Source: Allomyces arbusculus (taxonomy: Eukaryota > Blastocladiomycota > Blastocladiomycetes > Blastocladiales > Blastocladiaceae). Taken from it: 64,000 nucleotides of DNA. Shown in pieces: positions 36,434-48,833 of the stretch. Every line of letters starts with the position of its first letter. Position 1 is the first letter of the stretch. Location: contig JADHYV010000067.1 in NCBI GenBank assembly GCA_027604705.1, forward strand, positions 1-64,000. Direction: 5' to 3'. The position numbers and the translations under genes were made by a program. The notes beneath the pieces are model-generated. The model had not been told where the DNA came from and made no database searches. It was given only the letters and a program-made list of their open reading frames with translations.

Positions 36434-38048
36434 GATGGAACAAGATGGAGATGGATGGGCGGGGTCGCGAAAAACGGCCGCTCGACTCGACGAGGGTCCG
36501 GGGTGGGGTTTGGTGGGGTTGGGGGTGATGGATGAACTTGACACAGTGGTCGTGCGACAGACGGCGAAGCGCGGCGCGTAAACTGCTGCACACGGATTGG
36601 TTGTCCCTGGAACGAGAGAACGGCGTCGAGCTCAAACGGCGTCGACGAGAACGAGACGAGAAGGGTGGTTGGAGCGCCGCGACCCGGTGGTAATGGTACA
36701 GGGAGACGGCGTGGTCGAGTGTCCAGCACAAGGGCGCCGCGCGGGGGGAATGAAGAGATGTGGAGCGGGCGGTCGCAGCAAGCGTGGAGCGTCGTCGGCC
36801 AGGCTCGTGAGCGGGCGGGCGGGCAGGGGAGAGCGGGAGGAGCAAGCCGAGTCGAGAGCGGGCGCGGGGGCGTCGCTTTTATAGGAGAGAGGAGCGGAGG
36901 GGAGGAGAGATGAATGACTGAGGAGGCCGAGCGCGGGTCCGGAACGCTCCGACGCGAGCAGGCCTCCCGTACGCACAACGGCGCGGATGGGCGGGCGGGA
37001 GGCAGGCGCGCGTTGCGGCCGCTTGAGCGCGTGTGCGTTTGTGTGCGTGAACGGCGACAGCGACGCGCGCTCGCGGCGGGCAGGGGCAGCGGCAGCGATG
37101 GACCGACACGATGAAGGGCCGCGACGTCACAGTGGGGCAACCCATGATCAGCCGAAGGCTCCCGCACGTTCGAATCACCATCACCAAGGCAGGCCCCGGC
37201 CCCGTTCGGCTCCCATGCCGATCGAAATTGATCAGGCACGGCGTCGCACCAGAGGACCGCATGCAGGAAAGGGCAACCGCTTGGTTCGGTGCCAGGCGCC
37301 CAGCGGCTCGTTTCATTTGCAGCAAGTGTGCAATCGCCAATCCTTGGACCTTGTTCATTGCCTTGCTGCCTTCAATTTCAATCCTCGCTGGTCTCGTGAA
37401 TGGGTCTCCATCATTGATAACGGCGACGACGGCGACTATCGGACCACGATGCGCTCCCTCGTGAGCTGAAGGTTCGGAAATTGAAAGCTGTGTGCGCGCA
37501 GGCCGTGCAGCGCACTGTCCGGCATTCACGTGCGAATTGTTGCTTTTCTCTCGTTGCCCGCCTTGTCCAAACGCGTACGCCCGGCACGCGCGCATCACTC
37601 TCCTGCTTTTCGACGCCCGAACCGCTTTCAACGCCGTGACCGAGCCGGTGGTTCTTTCCAGCGGTCACCAGTTTGAGAATCGAGAAACACTGTGCCAGTT
37701 GTCAGCTTGCAGCACCAACGGGTCGCTGCCAAACTTGAAGCGCGACGTACTCGCGACAGGCCTGTCAAACCAACGTTTCCGACGCGTCCGCACAATGAGC
37801 GTGTCAGGCCCGGACCGAGATGGACGGCGACCCAGCACGGCCGACGCTGGCCGGGCAGACGGCCATGAACATCGCGCCGCTTGGGATGATCAGGGACCCG
37901 AACGGAGACGACCAAAGGCAGGAACGCGAACCGGGCCGGCCCGCTCCACGTCCATCCTCATCCAAGGCAAAAATGCCGACGCCAATGCCATCAAAACCGC
38001 AATCAAATAGAACAGAAATACAAACACGCCCACCCATCTACACCACAC
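36434..38048. other. GLT1 upstream region, no supported gene
   Basis: About 1.6 kb between the GLT1 start and the UTP22 stop, both minus strand. Open frames exist on both strands (for example plus 37111-37464) but none shows a domain or conserved splice structure. GC falls toward 37.4-37.7 kb. It likely contains the GLT1 promoter and UTP22 terminator; a small unrecognised gene cannot be excluded. Confidence 0.4.
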
Positions 38049-41000
38049 TTACGCGCTCGCCACATGCAACACCTCCTCGCGCTGCACCGTGACCCGCGCA
38101 ACCAACCCCTCCCCAAGACGCGCGAGTTCCGCGGCCACGGCCTCGACGTTCACCTGCACCATGACCTGCTGCCGCTTCTTCGCAGCGGCGCCATCCACGT
38201 CCATCTCATCCTCATCCTCCACGGCGGGTGGCAACACGCGCGGATTCACGACCGACGCGTTCCCGACGGCCCACCGGCGCGGGACCAGCTGCATCGGGTC
38301 CAGGACCACGCCCACGACATCTCCGTCTACGTCATTGAAAAACACGCGTGCCAACGTCCCGACATGTTTGGTCACGTCGCGCAGGTACATGTCCACCGGA
38401 TCGAACCCTTGGTGGACCGGCCGCGCGCGGCCGGGGACGACGTATTCGTTCACGATCTCGCGCTTGAGCGTGATGAGAATGTCGTGGTCGTGCGCGGTCG
38501 CCGAGAGGACCGGGCGCAGGTCGGTCGGCGGGAGAGGAGTACTGGGGGTTTGGAGGTATCCGAGTGCGGCCTTGGCGACTTGCCGGAACCGGCGCATGGC
38601 CACGATTTCGATAACGTGCCGCTTGTGCTCGGACGCGATCACGACGGTGCCGTCAGCGGGCGGTGGCGCAATGACGGTCGCCGAATCCTTGCTCTCGGCG
38701 TCCTCGTCCTCGTCGAGCTTGGCCGCGGCCTGCCGCGTCTTCACGACCAGCGCTTGCTTCCAATCGTGCCGCGTCACCAACTCCAACACCCGTACGAGCG
38801 CGAGCGCGGGGGACACTGGCACATTCGGATACGCCCGCTCGAGTACCGTAAACACCTGCGCGACCAACACCTCCACGGCCTGGTCATGTACGTGGTACCC
38901 CAACATATGCCGGGCCACAAACAGCTTTACCAGACGCACCGAGTCGGCAAACCCGCTATGCGCAAGCGCCAACTGGTGCACGTCCTGAGCGTGCTTGATA
39001 TCCGCGACCAGGGCCGCACCCCCACGCGGTTTCAAGAACATCGTGAACTGGTGTCCCGCAAACACCAAATCGAGCGAGAGGGGCGAGGTCACGACCCGTG
39101 CGACGACATCGTGCGGGGTCAGGAGCTGCGCGTACCGCACGAGGAACAGCGTCATCATATGGTAGAGAGCCTGCGGTTCCGAGGGCCATTTCCCCGAGGA
39201 TTCGAGCTCGAGAACAAACAATGCCGGACGCCGGTGCGTGGCGATCGCGGTCTGGGTCAGTTCCGGTGCGACGGGCAAGACGGCGGCGACGGGTAACGGC
39301 GCGTCGTCCAAGCCGAACAGGATCGTTTCCAACTTACGGAACGCCTGATCGACGGGCATGTCGGCCACGTGTGTGCCCGCACTCGCCTTGACGACGCTCT
39401 TCAACATCTTCACGGCCGGGCGAGACGTCCAGTGCGTGGGGCCGACCTGCATGTGCCGTTGCACGACATAGTCGACGACTTCCGCGACAACTGAGTGCGC
39501 CGGTTTCGTCCAGGTCACGGACTCGCGAATCGTGCCGTCCGGGAACCGCCGCAGTTCGGCCTTCGTGCCCCAGACGCGGCGGAAATCGCGCGCGCCCGAC
39601 TCGTCGTCGGCCGGAGACGGACCCACGTCGACGGACCGCGCATAGTGGTCTGCGTGGTAGATCAGACCAACCGTGATCGTATCCGGCACAGGCGCGTGCG
39701 GCGTATCGGTGATCGGCCACGTGGACGTGTGGGTCGGGAGAGCGGACGCGACGTGCACGCGGTCAGTCAATGCACGCGTGAGCAGACGCGGGACGGCGCG
39801 GGTCAGGAAATGCGCGGCGTGCGGGAAGTCGAGCCGCACGCGCGGGTTGTAGAAGGCCGGTGGGTTACTAGGCACGGGGATCGAGATGAGGTGGTCGTAC
39901 TTGCTGCATGCGTGGATGGCCGCGGTCAGGAAGAGCGACGGGAAGTCGCCGCGCTCGGCGAGTCGGCATGCGTGCGCGAGTTCCATTTTGAGCTAAATCA
40001 GGTGGAGTAAAGGGGGGCGTTGGTAATTAGCCGGAAGGCAAGTCGGACGCCGCACGAGTTGAGAGAAACGTACCAGGACCGCGTCGGTGCGCGTCGCCCA
40101 GGACGCCAAATTAACGCCGTTCTGGTCGACGACGGCCACGTCCACACCGGCAAACTCGTCGGCGCTCACGGCCGCGTTCGGCGCGCCGAGCACGAGCGGC
40201 GTCGTCCAGTCATGGTTGGCCAGGTAAAACACGACCATGCGGAAAATATGACATGCGCGCAAATCGCGGCCGACTTGCCCCTGATGCACAAGTGCTGCGG
40301 CCGCATAGACGAGCGGGAACGCCCACATGTTCAAATTGCGCTGCTCGCACCAGACTTTGAGCAACCGCATCGCGTCATTCAATGACGGCGCCTTGACTGC
40401 AGCCGTGTGCAGCGTGTGCAGGTGCGTGAGCACGTGCATGTCGGCCAAGATCGCGGCGTTGTAGGCAGGCGTGGCCGGGAACTCGCCGACAATGGGCGAG
40501 TCATCTGCGGGGCGCACGTTGTTACGGGTCGGGGCGAGCTTGTCGGTGCGGAACAGGTCGGATGCGATGGTTGGGCGCATCACGATGCGCGCGGTGACCT
40601 TTTTGCCGGCAGGGAAGGCGACGTGCAGGACGGGCTTGCGCACGTCGTGGTGGTCGTAGGCAAAAGAAAGCGATTCCTTGCCCTTGAGGATCGGCTGGAG
40701 GAGCGAGGCGACGTGTGCGAGGTAGAAGGCGCGCTTGTAAAAGTAGCGGTAGTTTGTGTGGTCTTTTGGTTGGAACAGGTTCTGTGACAGGACAGGGAGC
40801 ATGATGAGCGACACGGTCTGCACTGGCAACGGTAACGACAAGACGAATTCGTACGCTTGGCATTTGCACGGCCAAGTCGAGGTTGTAGCCGTCCCGACGC
40901 TTGATCAGAGCGCCTTTCTTCTCGCCACCCACCAAGAAACTGCCAACCACATCAATGCGTGCCGGTGCCGTATAGGCAAACGCGTACTGCACGTCCTTGC

Positions 41001-41469
41001 CGAGATCCACGGTCCACGGCCAGGCGATCCGGGCCTTGCGCAAGTGCGTCTGCGCTTGCGCGTGCGAGAACGGGCCGAGTGGTTTAGATGCTTCGAGCGC
41101 CGTCTTGATGCGCACGAGCAGGTCGCGCGCGGCAGGCGGAACGTCAACGGCGACTTCAGCGAGCAGCGAGTCGACTTGCAGGTCAAAGACCGAGTCCATT
41201 CGCAGCAGGTCGGTGATCTTGACGTGCGGCTGGTTGCTTGCCTTCTTGGATTTGGACGGCGAGGTGGGCGCGGCCGAGGAGTCGGTGCCGTCAAAGATCA
41301 TGGCCATGGGGTCGTCGTCGCGTGCTGGGTTGGGCGTGGATTCGTCGTCGCCATCGTCGCTCATGGCGTCGAGTTCGTCGTGGTCGGAGCCATCATGGCT
41401 GTCGTCCGAGTCGGAAAAAGCTTGCATGGCAACGTCGTCGTCGACGTAGTCAGCGCCGGGGAGCGACAT
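38049..41469 (-). CDS. UTP22: U3 snoRNP protein Utp22 / Nrap
   Basis: Three exons: 41469-40855, 40781-40074 and 39992-38049, all junctions in phase 0, giving 1088 aa. The first 100 residues are acidic (Asp/Ser/Glu), then the Nrap domains follow. Family hallmarks include Q-M-P-S-N-L-F-Q-P-K-D-H-x-N-Y-R-Y-F-Y-K-R across junction 1, W-G-T-K-A-E-L-R-R-F-P-D-G-T-I-R-E-S in exon 3, and F-N-D-V-D-G-D near the C-terminus. Utp22 sits in the UTP-C module of the small-subunit processome with Rrp7 and acts in 18S rRNA maturation in the nucleolus; its nucleotidyltransferase folds are inactive. Somewhat shorter than the yeast protein. Confidence 0.95.
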
Positions 41470-42032
41470 GGTAGTGGTCGGACGGTGGATTTGGGGCTGG
41501 TCACGGTCGCGTCGTCGCGCCGTTGCTGCTCTTGCTGCTTGGTGTCGAGGTTGGTGATGCGGCGGCAGCGATCAGACGGGTGGTGTGGATGAGGTCACGC
41601 ACAGTCACCTGGGCTGTTGCCAGAGTGCGGTGTGCCGTTGCCACTTTCTCTGAGCAGAGAACGCAGGCCGTCGTCACGTTCGTCGTTCGCGGTCGCATCT
41701 CGCACGCACAGTCGGCAAGCTCTGCTTTCTTTCGCCCACACGCACTCTGGCCAGTCCCTCCCCGCTCTCGAGACTGGCAGCGGCTCCTCCACCACCCCAC
41801 ACTCGACAAGCGGCCGCCCGCATACCAACCGCCGCCGCCCGCCCGATCACCGCGCCCCGCTCGCGACACGCCGTTGTCGCGCGCGCTCTGTGCATTCGTC
41901 CGGCCATCCAACCGACCGACCGACCGACCGACGACTCGGCGCAACCGCAACCACACCCGGCCCACCCCACTCCAGTCGGGTCCATCTCGCCCCTACTTCT
42001 TGATCAGTACAAAGCCGACCTCGCCCGCCATC
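41470..42032. promoter_or_regulatory. Bidirectional promoter, UTP22 / casein kinase 1
   Basis: A 563-bp divergent gap. The half near the kinase gene is C/T-rich with a GACC tandem run at about 41916-41935. No TATA box is evident. Promoter function is inferred from the head-to-head arrangement only. Confidence 0.5.
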
Positions 42033-43704
42033 ATGCTGTGCGTTGTGCCCCCGCCCGTGGCCGTCCGTGGCGCCTAGTGTGCTGATTCCGCGCGCGCCCT
42101 TGCACTCGTCATCCTCCAGTATCGGCAACAAGTACCGCATTGGTCGCAAGATCGGGGCAGGGTCCTTTGGCGACATTTACCTCGGTACGTTCACCGTGTG
42201 CGCGCTCTTGTTCCGTGCGTCGTGCTGTGGTCCCACGTCGTCCTGACACCCCTTTGTTCTTTGCCAACCCTCACCAGGCACCAACATCATGAACGGCGAG
42301 GAAGTCGCCATCAAGCTCGAGAACGTCAAGGCCAAGCACCCGCAGCTCGAGTACGAGGCGCGCGTCTACCGCGCGTTGGCCGGCGGCGTCGGTATTCCGT
42401 TTGTGCGCTACTTTGGCACCGAGGACGAGTACAACGCTATGGTCATTGACTTGATGGGGCCGTCGCTCGAGGACCTCTTTAACTTTTGCAAGCGCAAGTT
42501 CTCGCTCAAGACCGTCTTGCTGCTCGCCGACCAGCTGGTACCGTGTCTTTCGCTCTCGCGTGGGTGTGTGGGTGGCGTCTGGCTGCGCGGTGGCGGCCCG
42601 CTCACTGATTCCTTGGTGTTCGCGCGCGCCGTTTTGCTCACGCATCTCGTTCGTGCCTGATTTTTAAATTTGTAGCTCTCGCGTGTCGAGTACATTCATT
42701 CCAAGAACTTCATCCACCGGTACGTTTCACGCAGCAAGTGCGCGCAAGTGCGAGTGCGCGCGAGCGGCAAGGTTTCAGATGCTGGCCGTGCCGCTGGCAC
42801 ACCTGCCTGATCCGCTTCCGATTTGCTCACTTCCACCGCTTTCTACTTGCGACCATATCAACAGAGACATCAAGCCCGATAACTTTCTGATGGGTCTCGG
42901 CCGCCGCGGCAACCTGGTGAATGTGATCGATTTCGGCCTCGCCAAGAAGTACCGCGACCCGCGCACGCATCTGCACATCCCCTACCGCGAGAACAAGAAC
43001 CTGACGGGCACGGCGCGGTACGCGTCGATCAACACGCACTTGGGCGTGGAGCAGTCGCGGCGCGACGATCTCGAGTCGCTGGGCTACGTGCTCATGTACT
43101 TTTGCCGCGGGTCGTTGCCGTGGCAAGGGCTGAAAGCCGCGACCAAGAAGCAAAAGTACGACCGCATCATGGAAAAGAAAATGACGACGCCGTCTGAAGT
43201 CTTGGCGCGCGGGTACCCGAACGAGTTTGCGATCTACTTGAATTATTGCCGGTCGCTGCGGTTCGACGATCGCCCGGATTACTCGTACCTGCGCCGTCTC
43301 TTCCGCGAGTTGTTTGTCCGCGAGGGTTACAGCTACGACTATGTGTTTGACTGGACTGTGCTCAAGTTTGTGCGTATTGCCCGTGGTCGTTTGTTTGCTT
43401 TGTTTGATGACGTGTTGACCTTACCGCCGGGCTCCGTCTAGGAGTCGAGCAAGGGTGAGGGCGGTGACGCGACAGCCGGTGCGGCCGCTGACGGCGCCAA
43501 CGCGGCCCTGGCGGGCCCATCGGGCAACCCGCTGCGGGGCACGCCGCCGGGGGCGAGTACGCCGCTGAGTACGTTTTTCTTTTTTTTCCAAGCATGCGCT
43601 CTGCGACCTGTCCACTCACCATTCTCTCTCACACATTTGTAGACAACTCGGCGGGCGATCTGTCGCGGATGCCGCCAGCGCCCGCGGGTGGGCCGCGGGT
43701 CTAA
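42033..43704 (+). CDS. HRR25: Casein kinase 1 (Hrr25 / CK1 delta-epsilon type)
   Basis: Seven exons: 42033-42037, 42120-42184, 42278-42537, 42676-42719, 42865-43369, 43442-43568 and 43643-43704, giving 355 aa. The glycine loop [10 protein letters not shown], catalytic [19 protein letters not shown], and the CK1-specific [14 protein letters not shown] are present. The last 60 residues are a Gly/Ala/Pro-rich tail. CK1 acts in DNA repair, vesicle traffic and division. The 5-nt first exon (ATGCT then GTGCGT donor) is the only arrangement I found that gives an ATG in frame at the expected N-terminus; it is the weakest part of the model. Confidence 0.92.
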
Positions 43705-44376
43705 GCTTGGACTCGATCCCGGCACGCTCGGGGGCGCGACATCGCCGTCAAACTAAGATGCCAACGAGTCGGTTCACGGTGCGCTATGGTGACACGTTGC
43801 GGACGAGAGGACACGTGGGGTGGGAGAGCAACCCGTCGGGAGAGCAACCCGTCATTTGTTTTGTTGTTTTGAATCGCTCTCCTCCCATGGTCCTTCTCCC
43901 GGGACATCTATCACTTGTTTCTGTTGGAACACACGCGTGCGGCTCGTTTTTTTTGTTGTTTGTTGTTGTGATTGGCGGTTTGGGCGGTGGGTTGCGCGGA
44001 GGCCCGGGGTGCGCGGCGATCGGTGATGAAGTTGATGAGAATGAAGTTTCTGAGCAGGATGGCTGGCTTGTGTCGCGTCCGTTGTCATTTGCGTTTGATG
44101 ATTCGAGGATGTGGAAGTCGTTAGCATTTTTCATGTCGTCTTGTGCCTTCGCTGTCGCCTGTCAGCGAGAAATGCGAGCGCATACCCTAGGTTTCGTCGA
44201 GATTAACATTTGACGTGGATGCTCGTCATGACCATCTTCTCGCGCTCATCCTCTGCAAACACTGGCAAAAACTCTTGCAAGCAACTTCATCCACGGCAGC
44301 ATCAACGACGATCGACCTTGCCATTTTCCGCAACAGCTGCAACAATAACCAGCACCTGCATCTAGCTGCAACCACC
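43705..44376. other. Intergenic, T/G-rich
   Basis: About 670 bp after the kinase stop. It has a T-rich stretch with repeated TTGTTG words at 43948-43972. An open frame at 43707-44213 has no domain and spans this low-complexity DNA. No gene supported. Confidence 0.4.
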
Positions 44377-45391
44377 ATGATCACGCTCCCGGTCCTCGAG
44401 GAACCCGTGCTCGCCGACTTGCCCGTCAACGACATCCCCTCTGCCACCACCGCCGGCGTTCAAACCCGGAAGCCCATCCAACTACAAGCGCGCATCTTCC
44501 ATGGCCGCGGATCCAGCAGCGCCGTCTCGCAAGACTGGGGCGTCATGTTCGTGCCCCACTCTCTCCGCACCCGCTGTTACTGCAGCTGACGGCCAACTCG
44601 ACTGAACTCCAGCATTTCGCACCCGTACGGCCGGCTCGGCGGCGACCTGCACAACAATGTCGTGCGCGAACTCTCTGCCGCAATCGCTACCCACGTCGGC
44701 ATTCCCGTGCTGCGATACAATATGCGCGGCGTCAGCAAGAGTTCCGGATGGACGTCGTGGTCGGCGCACGCCGAGGCCGATGACTTGGTTGCGCTGATGC
44801 ATTGGTGGTCCGCGCAAACCGGTGATTTTGTGTATCAGGATACGGGCGCGCGGGTGGCAACGTCACGGCCGACCAAGTTTATCTTGGTTGTACGCACTGC
44901 CGCATCCCGTTCTGTGTGTGCGCAATGGAGTGTATGAACTGACGAGCGACGACGACGACCTACAGGGTTACTCGTACGGCTCGCTCATCTCCCTTCCCGC
45001 CGCACGCACCTGCCCAAACGTCCACGCCCTCGTCGCGGTCTCTCCCCCCTCGCGCGTCGTCCCGCTGTTGACGGCATTCTGGTCTGGCCCGTTCGTTTCG
45101 CGCCCGCTCCCCGCAACGTTACCGAAACTGTTTGTTTTCGGGGACCAGGACCAGTTTTCCAGCGTGCAACACATGGTGCGGTTCACGGGCACGGTCTGCG
45201 GCGTCGAGAGCGTGCCGGTCGAGACGCACTCGAGGGAAAGTGGAGAGGATAGGACGCGCGTGCGCGCTGTGAATGGGCGCACGGTGGTGGTCCCTGGCGC
45301 TGATCATTTTTGGTTTGACGAGGAAGGCGCGGTGGTCGAGTTGGTGGTTCCGTTTGTCGCGTCGGTTGTGGAGGGGGAACATGCAACCTGA
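44377..45391 (+). CDS. Alpha/beta hydrolase (COG2945-like), copy A
   Basis: The only near-complete copy of the amplified hydrolase. Exon 2 (44613-44889) begins S-H-P-Y-G-R-L-G-G-D-L-H-N-N-V-V, the family's H-P-x-P-x-x-G-G-x-x-x-N-N motif, and runs to K-F-I-L-V. A phase 0 intron (GTACGC to CTACAG) leads to exon 3 (44966-45391) with the nucleophile elbow G-Y-S-Y-G-S, acid region F-G-D-Q-D-Q-F and catalytic H in G-A-D-H-F-W-F-D. Exon 1 (from ATG 44377) has a plausible N-terminus but no GT-AG intron that joins exon 2 in phase, so either the start differs or one base is lost. Substrate unknown; family members are predicted serine hydrolases. Confidence 0.68.
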
Positions 45392-45990
45392 TTGCGCTCC
45401 CGTGTTCAGTCTCTCTCGGTCCGTCGCAAAACCAGCCACTCACATTGATTTCCTCCAAAACGTCCCCGACGGTCCCTGTCGCAGGGGACCTGCATGCTGC
45501 AGCATCGATCCCGGCGCGATCCGTTTGGGAGGACGACCCATCATGTTGAAGAAAGGGCGCACGTGTGTGCGCGCTTGACTTTGCTCGAGAATGACGAGGG
45601 CGCTGATGCGAGCACTTGGCAGCAGTATGGCAGGGCCAGCGCCTGATCAATGCCTGATCACTCCAGGCAGTACAAGCACTCTGCGCCATGACCCACGTCC
45701 CATATCTCGACAGCAACTTGGCTAGATCGGGAGATCCAGGCCGTACCGTGCTCCTCGTGACTGTCACGGCCAGTTGCCCTATGGATGAATACCTTCACTT
45801 CTAAGAAAGCATCAACACGAATGCGCGCTTGAGCAGTTCGTCGTTTGTGCGAGAGCATGAAGTTGGGATTGGTACGTGGTATGATGTGACGTGGACGCCC
45901 ATCATTGCCATCCTTCCGCGGCTTGACATCCAGCCAACCATTCCAGTCCCCGACTTCCCTCAACAGCTGCAACAAGCCAACGCCATCTTG
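45392..45990. other. Spacer between hydrolase copies A and B
   Basis: About 600 bp with no gene. Unlike the later modules, there is no PPPY-protein gene after copy A. The end of the spacer resembles the sequence before copies A and C (CTGCAACAA and CATCTTGCTGCA words). Confidence 0.4.
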
Positions 45991-46009
45991 CTGCAATCAT
46001 TACGATTCT

Positions 46010-47004
46010 GCTCTCGGTCCTCGAGGAACCTGTGCTCGCCGGCGTGCCCGCCGGCGGAGCGTACCCCGCCACCACAATTACCAGCAGCGCTCAAGCTCGG
46101 CAAACCGTCAAACTGCAGGCCCACATTCCACGGCTTCAGACCTAGCAGCTCTGTCCGGCAAAATTGGTGTGCCATGGCCGTGCCTCTCCACCCCCTTACA
46201 CTATTTCACTGCATGCGGCTGGCGCCCAACCCGGCCTAACCTCAGCTGTTCGCATCACTACGACCGGCTCGGCGGTGCAAAACAAAGTCGTGCGCGAACT
46301 CTCCGCCGCAATTCTGATTACGACTCACGTTGGTATTCCCGTGCTGCGATACAGCATGCGCGGCGCGGGCAAGAGTGGCGGGTGGACGTCGTGGTCGGCG
46401 CCCACCGAGGCCGATGACTTGGTGCGGTCCACGCAAAGCGGCGAGTTTGTGGGCCGGAATACGGGGGCAAGGGTGGTGAGGTTATGGCCGTCTAAGTTCA
46501 TTCTCGTCGGCCAATTGCTGGAATCCATCCCATACGCGTGCAATGTGTTGGCCGGCACGCGATGACGACCCACAGGGTTACTCGTACGGCTCGCTCTTCT
46601 CGCTTCCCACCCCACGCACCTGTCCGAACGTCCTCTCCCTCGTCGCGATCTTGCCACTGTCGCGCGTGATTCCGCTCCTGACGACTTTCTGGTCCGTCCA
46701 TCTGCTGCCGGCAGCGTTGTCGAAACTGCTTGTTTTCGGGGATGGAGCCCGGTTTTGCAGCATGCAGCACATGGTGCGGTTCACGGGCACGGTATGTCGT
46801 ATGTGGTGTCGAGAACGTGCCGGCCGAGGTGCATACCGCGGCACCGAGGGAGGGTGGGGAGGATAGGACGCGCGAGCTCGCGGTAAATGACCGAACGGTG
46901 GTCGTCCCGGGCACCGACCATTTTTGGTTCGACGGGAAAGGCACGGAGGTCGAGTTGATGGTCCCGTTTGTTGAGTCGTCGTGGAGGGGGAACATGCGGC
47001 CTGA
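46010..47004 (+). pseudogene. Alpha/beta hydrolase copy B, degenerate
   Basis: Homologous throughout to copy A: V-L-E-E-P-V-L-A at the start, P-V-L-R-Y-S-M-R-G, G-Y-S-Y-G-S near 46577, and V-P-G-T-D-H-F-W-F-D at the end. It is disabled: an in-frame stop in the first exon, missing H-P-Y-G-R-L-G-G segment, a 7-bp gain near 46795 and a one-base loss near the end. The acid-site motif G-D-Q-D-Q-F reads G-D-G-A-R-F. Its ancestral stop lies 70 bp from the convergent stop of the PPPY gene at 47074. Confidence 0.8.
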
Positions 47005-47073
47005 CTCTGCTCACTTTGTCGGTCCAAATCGGCCCCGTTGCAATCTGCTCTCTTTTTACATTATGATTCCTCT

Positions 47074-47988
47074 TCACGACCATCTCGTTGACGACCCGGT
47101 CTTCGTGCTGTACGGCGGTGGTGGAGCTCCGTCCTCGTCCTGTTCCTCATCTTTGGGCGGCGCCAACGTCGCTGGCGACGGCACACCCGCTGCATCCACC
47201 AGCATGTACCCTGACCCGGTCTCGCTCGACTCGGTCCACCGCCACCACTGCACTTTTCCCCGTTGCTCACACAGACCCTCCACTTCAGTTGTCGCCGACG
47301 CGTCCGTGGCAATCCACCGTACTTGCCCGCCGTCACACGTTCGTACGTACTCATCCTCGCGCTCATTCACGACCGTGGGCACCACCGTGCGCGGCAGCCT
47401 CCACGCGCACGCGCGGCGCGCACCCACCCTCTCCTCTCTCGCCCAGCGCGCACGAACCGCCTCCACCCATGTCCAACTCCACACCCACGCTACCACCGCC
47501 CACCACGCGCGCCTCGCCCACTCATCCCAAGTCGCCACTGGGTCCGCTTCTTCCAACTTCACTTTGATCACGATTCCCGCCAGAAATAGCCCAAACACGA
47601 TAAGCGGACTCAGTACTCCGATCCAGAGTGCCGCGTCCGCGAACGGGTTCTGCGGGATGGGAGGGCATGTTGGGCCATAGTAGATGGCGTTTTCGTGAGG
47701 CGGGGAGATGGTGATGAACGTGCAGTTGCGCAGCGCATCGGGCGAGGTGGGCGCGGCAGCGATTGACTTGCGGTCCCAGTACCCGGGCGCACCGGTCGGG
47801 CCGATGAGGGGGTGCGCGGGGGAACCTGTCGGGGGAAGGGGGGTGTTGGTTGGGATAGCGGAGGTGGGTTGCATGGGTGTGAATCAGTGGGGTTGGAACG
47901 AACCGAAGATGCGTGAGTCCCACGACTCGAGGTCGGGGTCGCGTGCGGTCAAGTGCGCTGCTGCGGCATCGCTGGTTGGGGACGCCAT
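47074..47988 (-). CDS. Single-pass membrane protein with PPPY tail, copy P1
   Basis: Two exons, 47988-47904 and 47825-47074, joined F/G-S-P-A-H-P-L-I-G (donor GTTCGT, acceptor ACAG), giving 278 aa. After a short N-terminus comes a segment shared by all copies: G-P-T-G-A-P-G-Y-W-D-R and R-N-C-T-F-I-T. One membrane segment (L-W-I-G-V-L-S-P-L-I-V-F-G-L-F) follows, then a Trp-rich stretch and an acidic C-terminus with A-P-P-P-P-Y. PPxY binds WW domains of Rsp5/Nedd4 ligases. The relative at 61441 has the same front half and tail plus a SPRY domain, so this is a SPRY-less version of an Ssh4/Ear1-like adaptor (inference). Looks intact. Confidence 0.8.
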
Positions 47989-48830
47989 GGTGCAAAACGA
48001 CGCGCGCTTTGGCTTCTTGACTGCTCGCGAGCTTGGTTGGGAAGTATCGATGGTGTTTTTTTCTGATGACAGGCGTGGACCGTGGTCCGAATGGACCGCT
48101 GATTCAAAGAGAGCGACAACCAGCGCCCGCGTCCTGGGTATATCTATGAGCGACTCGCACATGCCGCCCTTTCAAGACGTGCCTCAACGCCGGCTGCATG
48201 GCATGGGCAGCACCTCTACCAGGCTTCATCGCTCAACATCAAAACGGCACTAGTCCCTGGGCACGTTACATAGAGCTCAGGAAGGCGCTGCTGCGGCGGG
48301 CTGTGTGCCCTGGACGCGTTGTTCTCGCTGCGAAAGCGGATCACTGGCCGCGCGACATGCTCGACCACGTCACCTCGACAACGATCTGGTATAAATCACA
48401 ACATGAGCACGCAACCTAAGATGGCATCTGTAATCAATGACACTTGGTCTTAACGACCGTAAGTTGCCCAAGACGTGTGAAAGCATCAACAAAGTATCGA
48501 CTGGACTGCGCGTCTGTGCTCGTGCGGATAGCGTTCTTGCCGTTCCTGCCGCGCCGGTGTGCGCTGCAGTTCCCATCTGCCCCGAATGAGGATAGTCCGA
48601 CACGTCGCGTCTTTTACAGGTCTGTTTGCTTCGTTCGTGCGAGAGGATACCGAGCAGGAAAGAAAATACCCCCTGCAACTCTGTGACGTGGTCGCCCGTC
48701 ATCACCATCCTTGCGTAGTTCACCACACTCCACCTTCCCAACTGCAGCGTTATCGCTTCATCACCTCCACCCAGCACAATTCCCGACTTCCCTCACTCGT
48801 TGCAACAATTCCCAACACCATCTTGCTGCA
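47989..48830. other. Spacer with module repeat
   Basis: Upstream of P1 and of hydrolase remnant C. The segment 48195-48330 (GGCATGGGCAGCACCT, then CCCTGGGCACG, then GACGCGTTGTTCTCGCTG) recurs at 50676-50830 and 52393-52560. It marks the junction between successive copies of the module. No gene seen. Confidence 0.55.
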
Positions 48831-48833
48831 TCA

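Noticed and set aside
38064-39296. 410-codon open frame on the plus strand
   Set aside because: Antisense shadow of UTP22 exon 3.
43707-44213. 168-codon open frame after the kinase gene
   Set aside because: It spans T/G-rich low-complexity DNA, starts 3 bp after the kinase stop and shows no domain.
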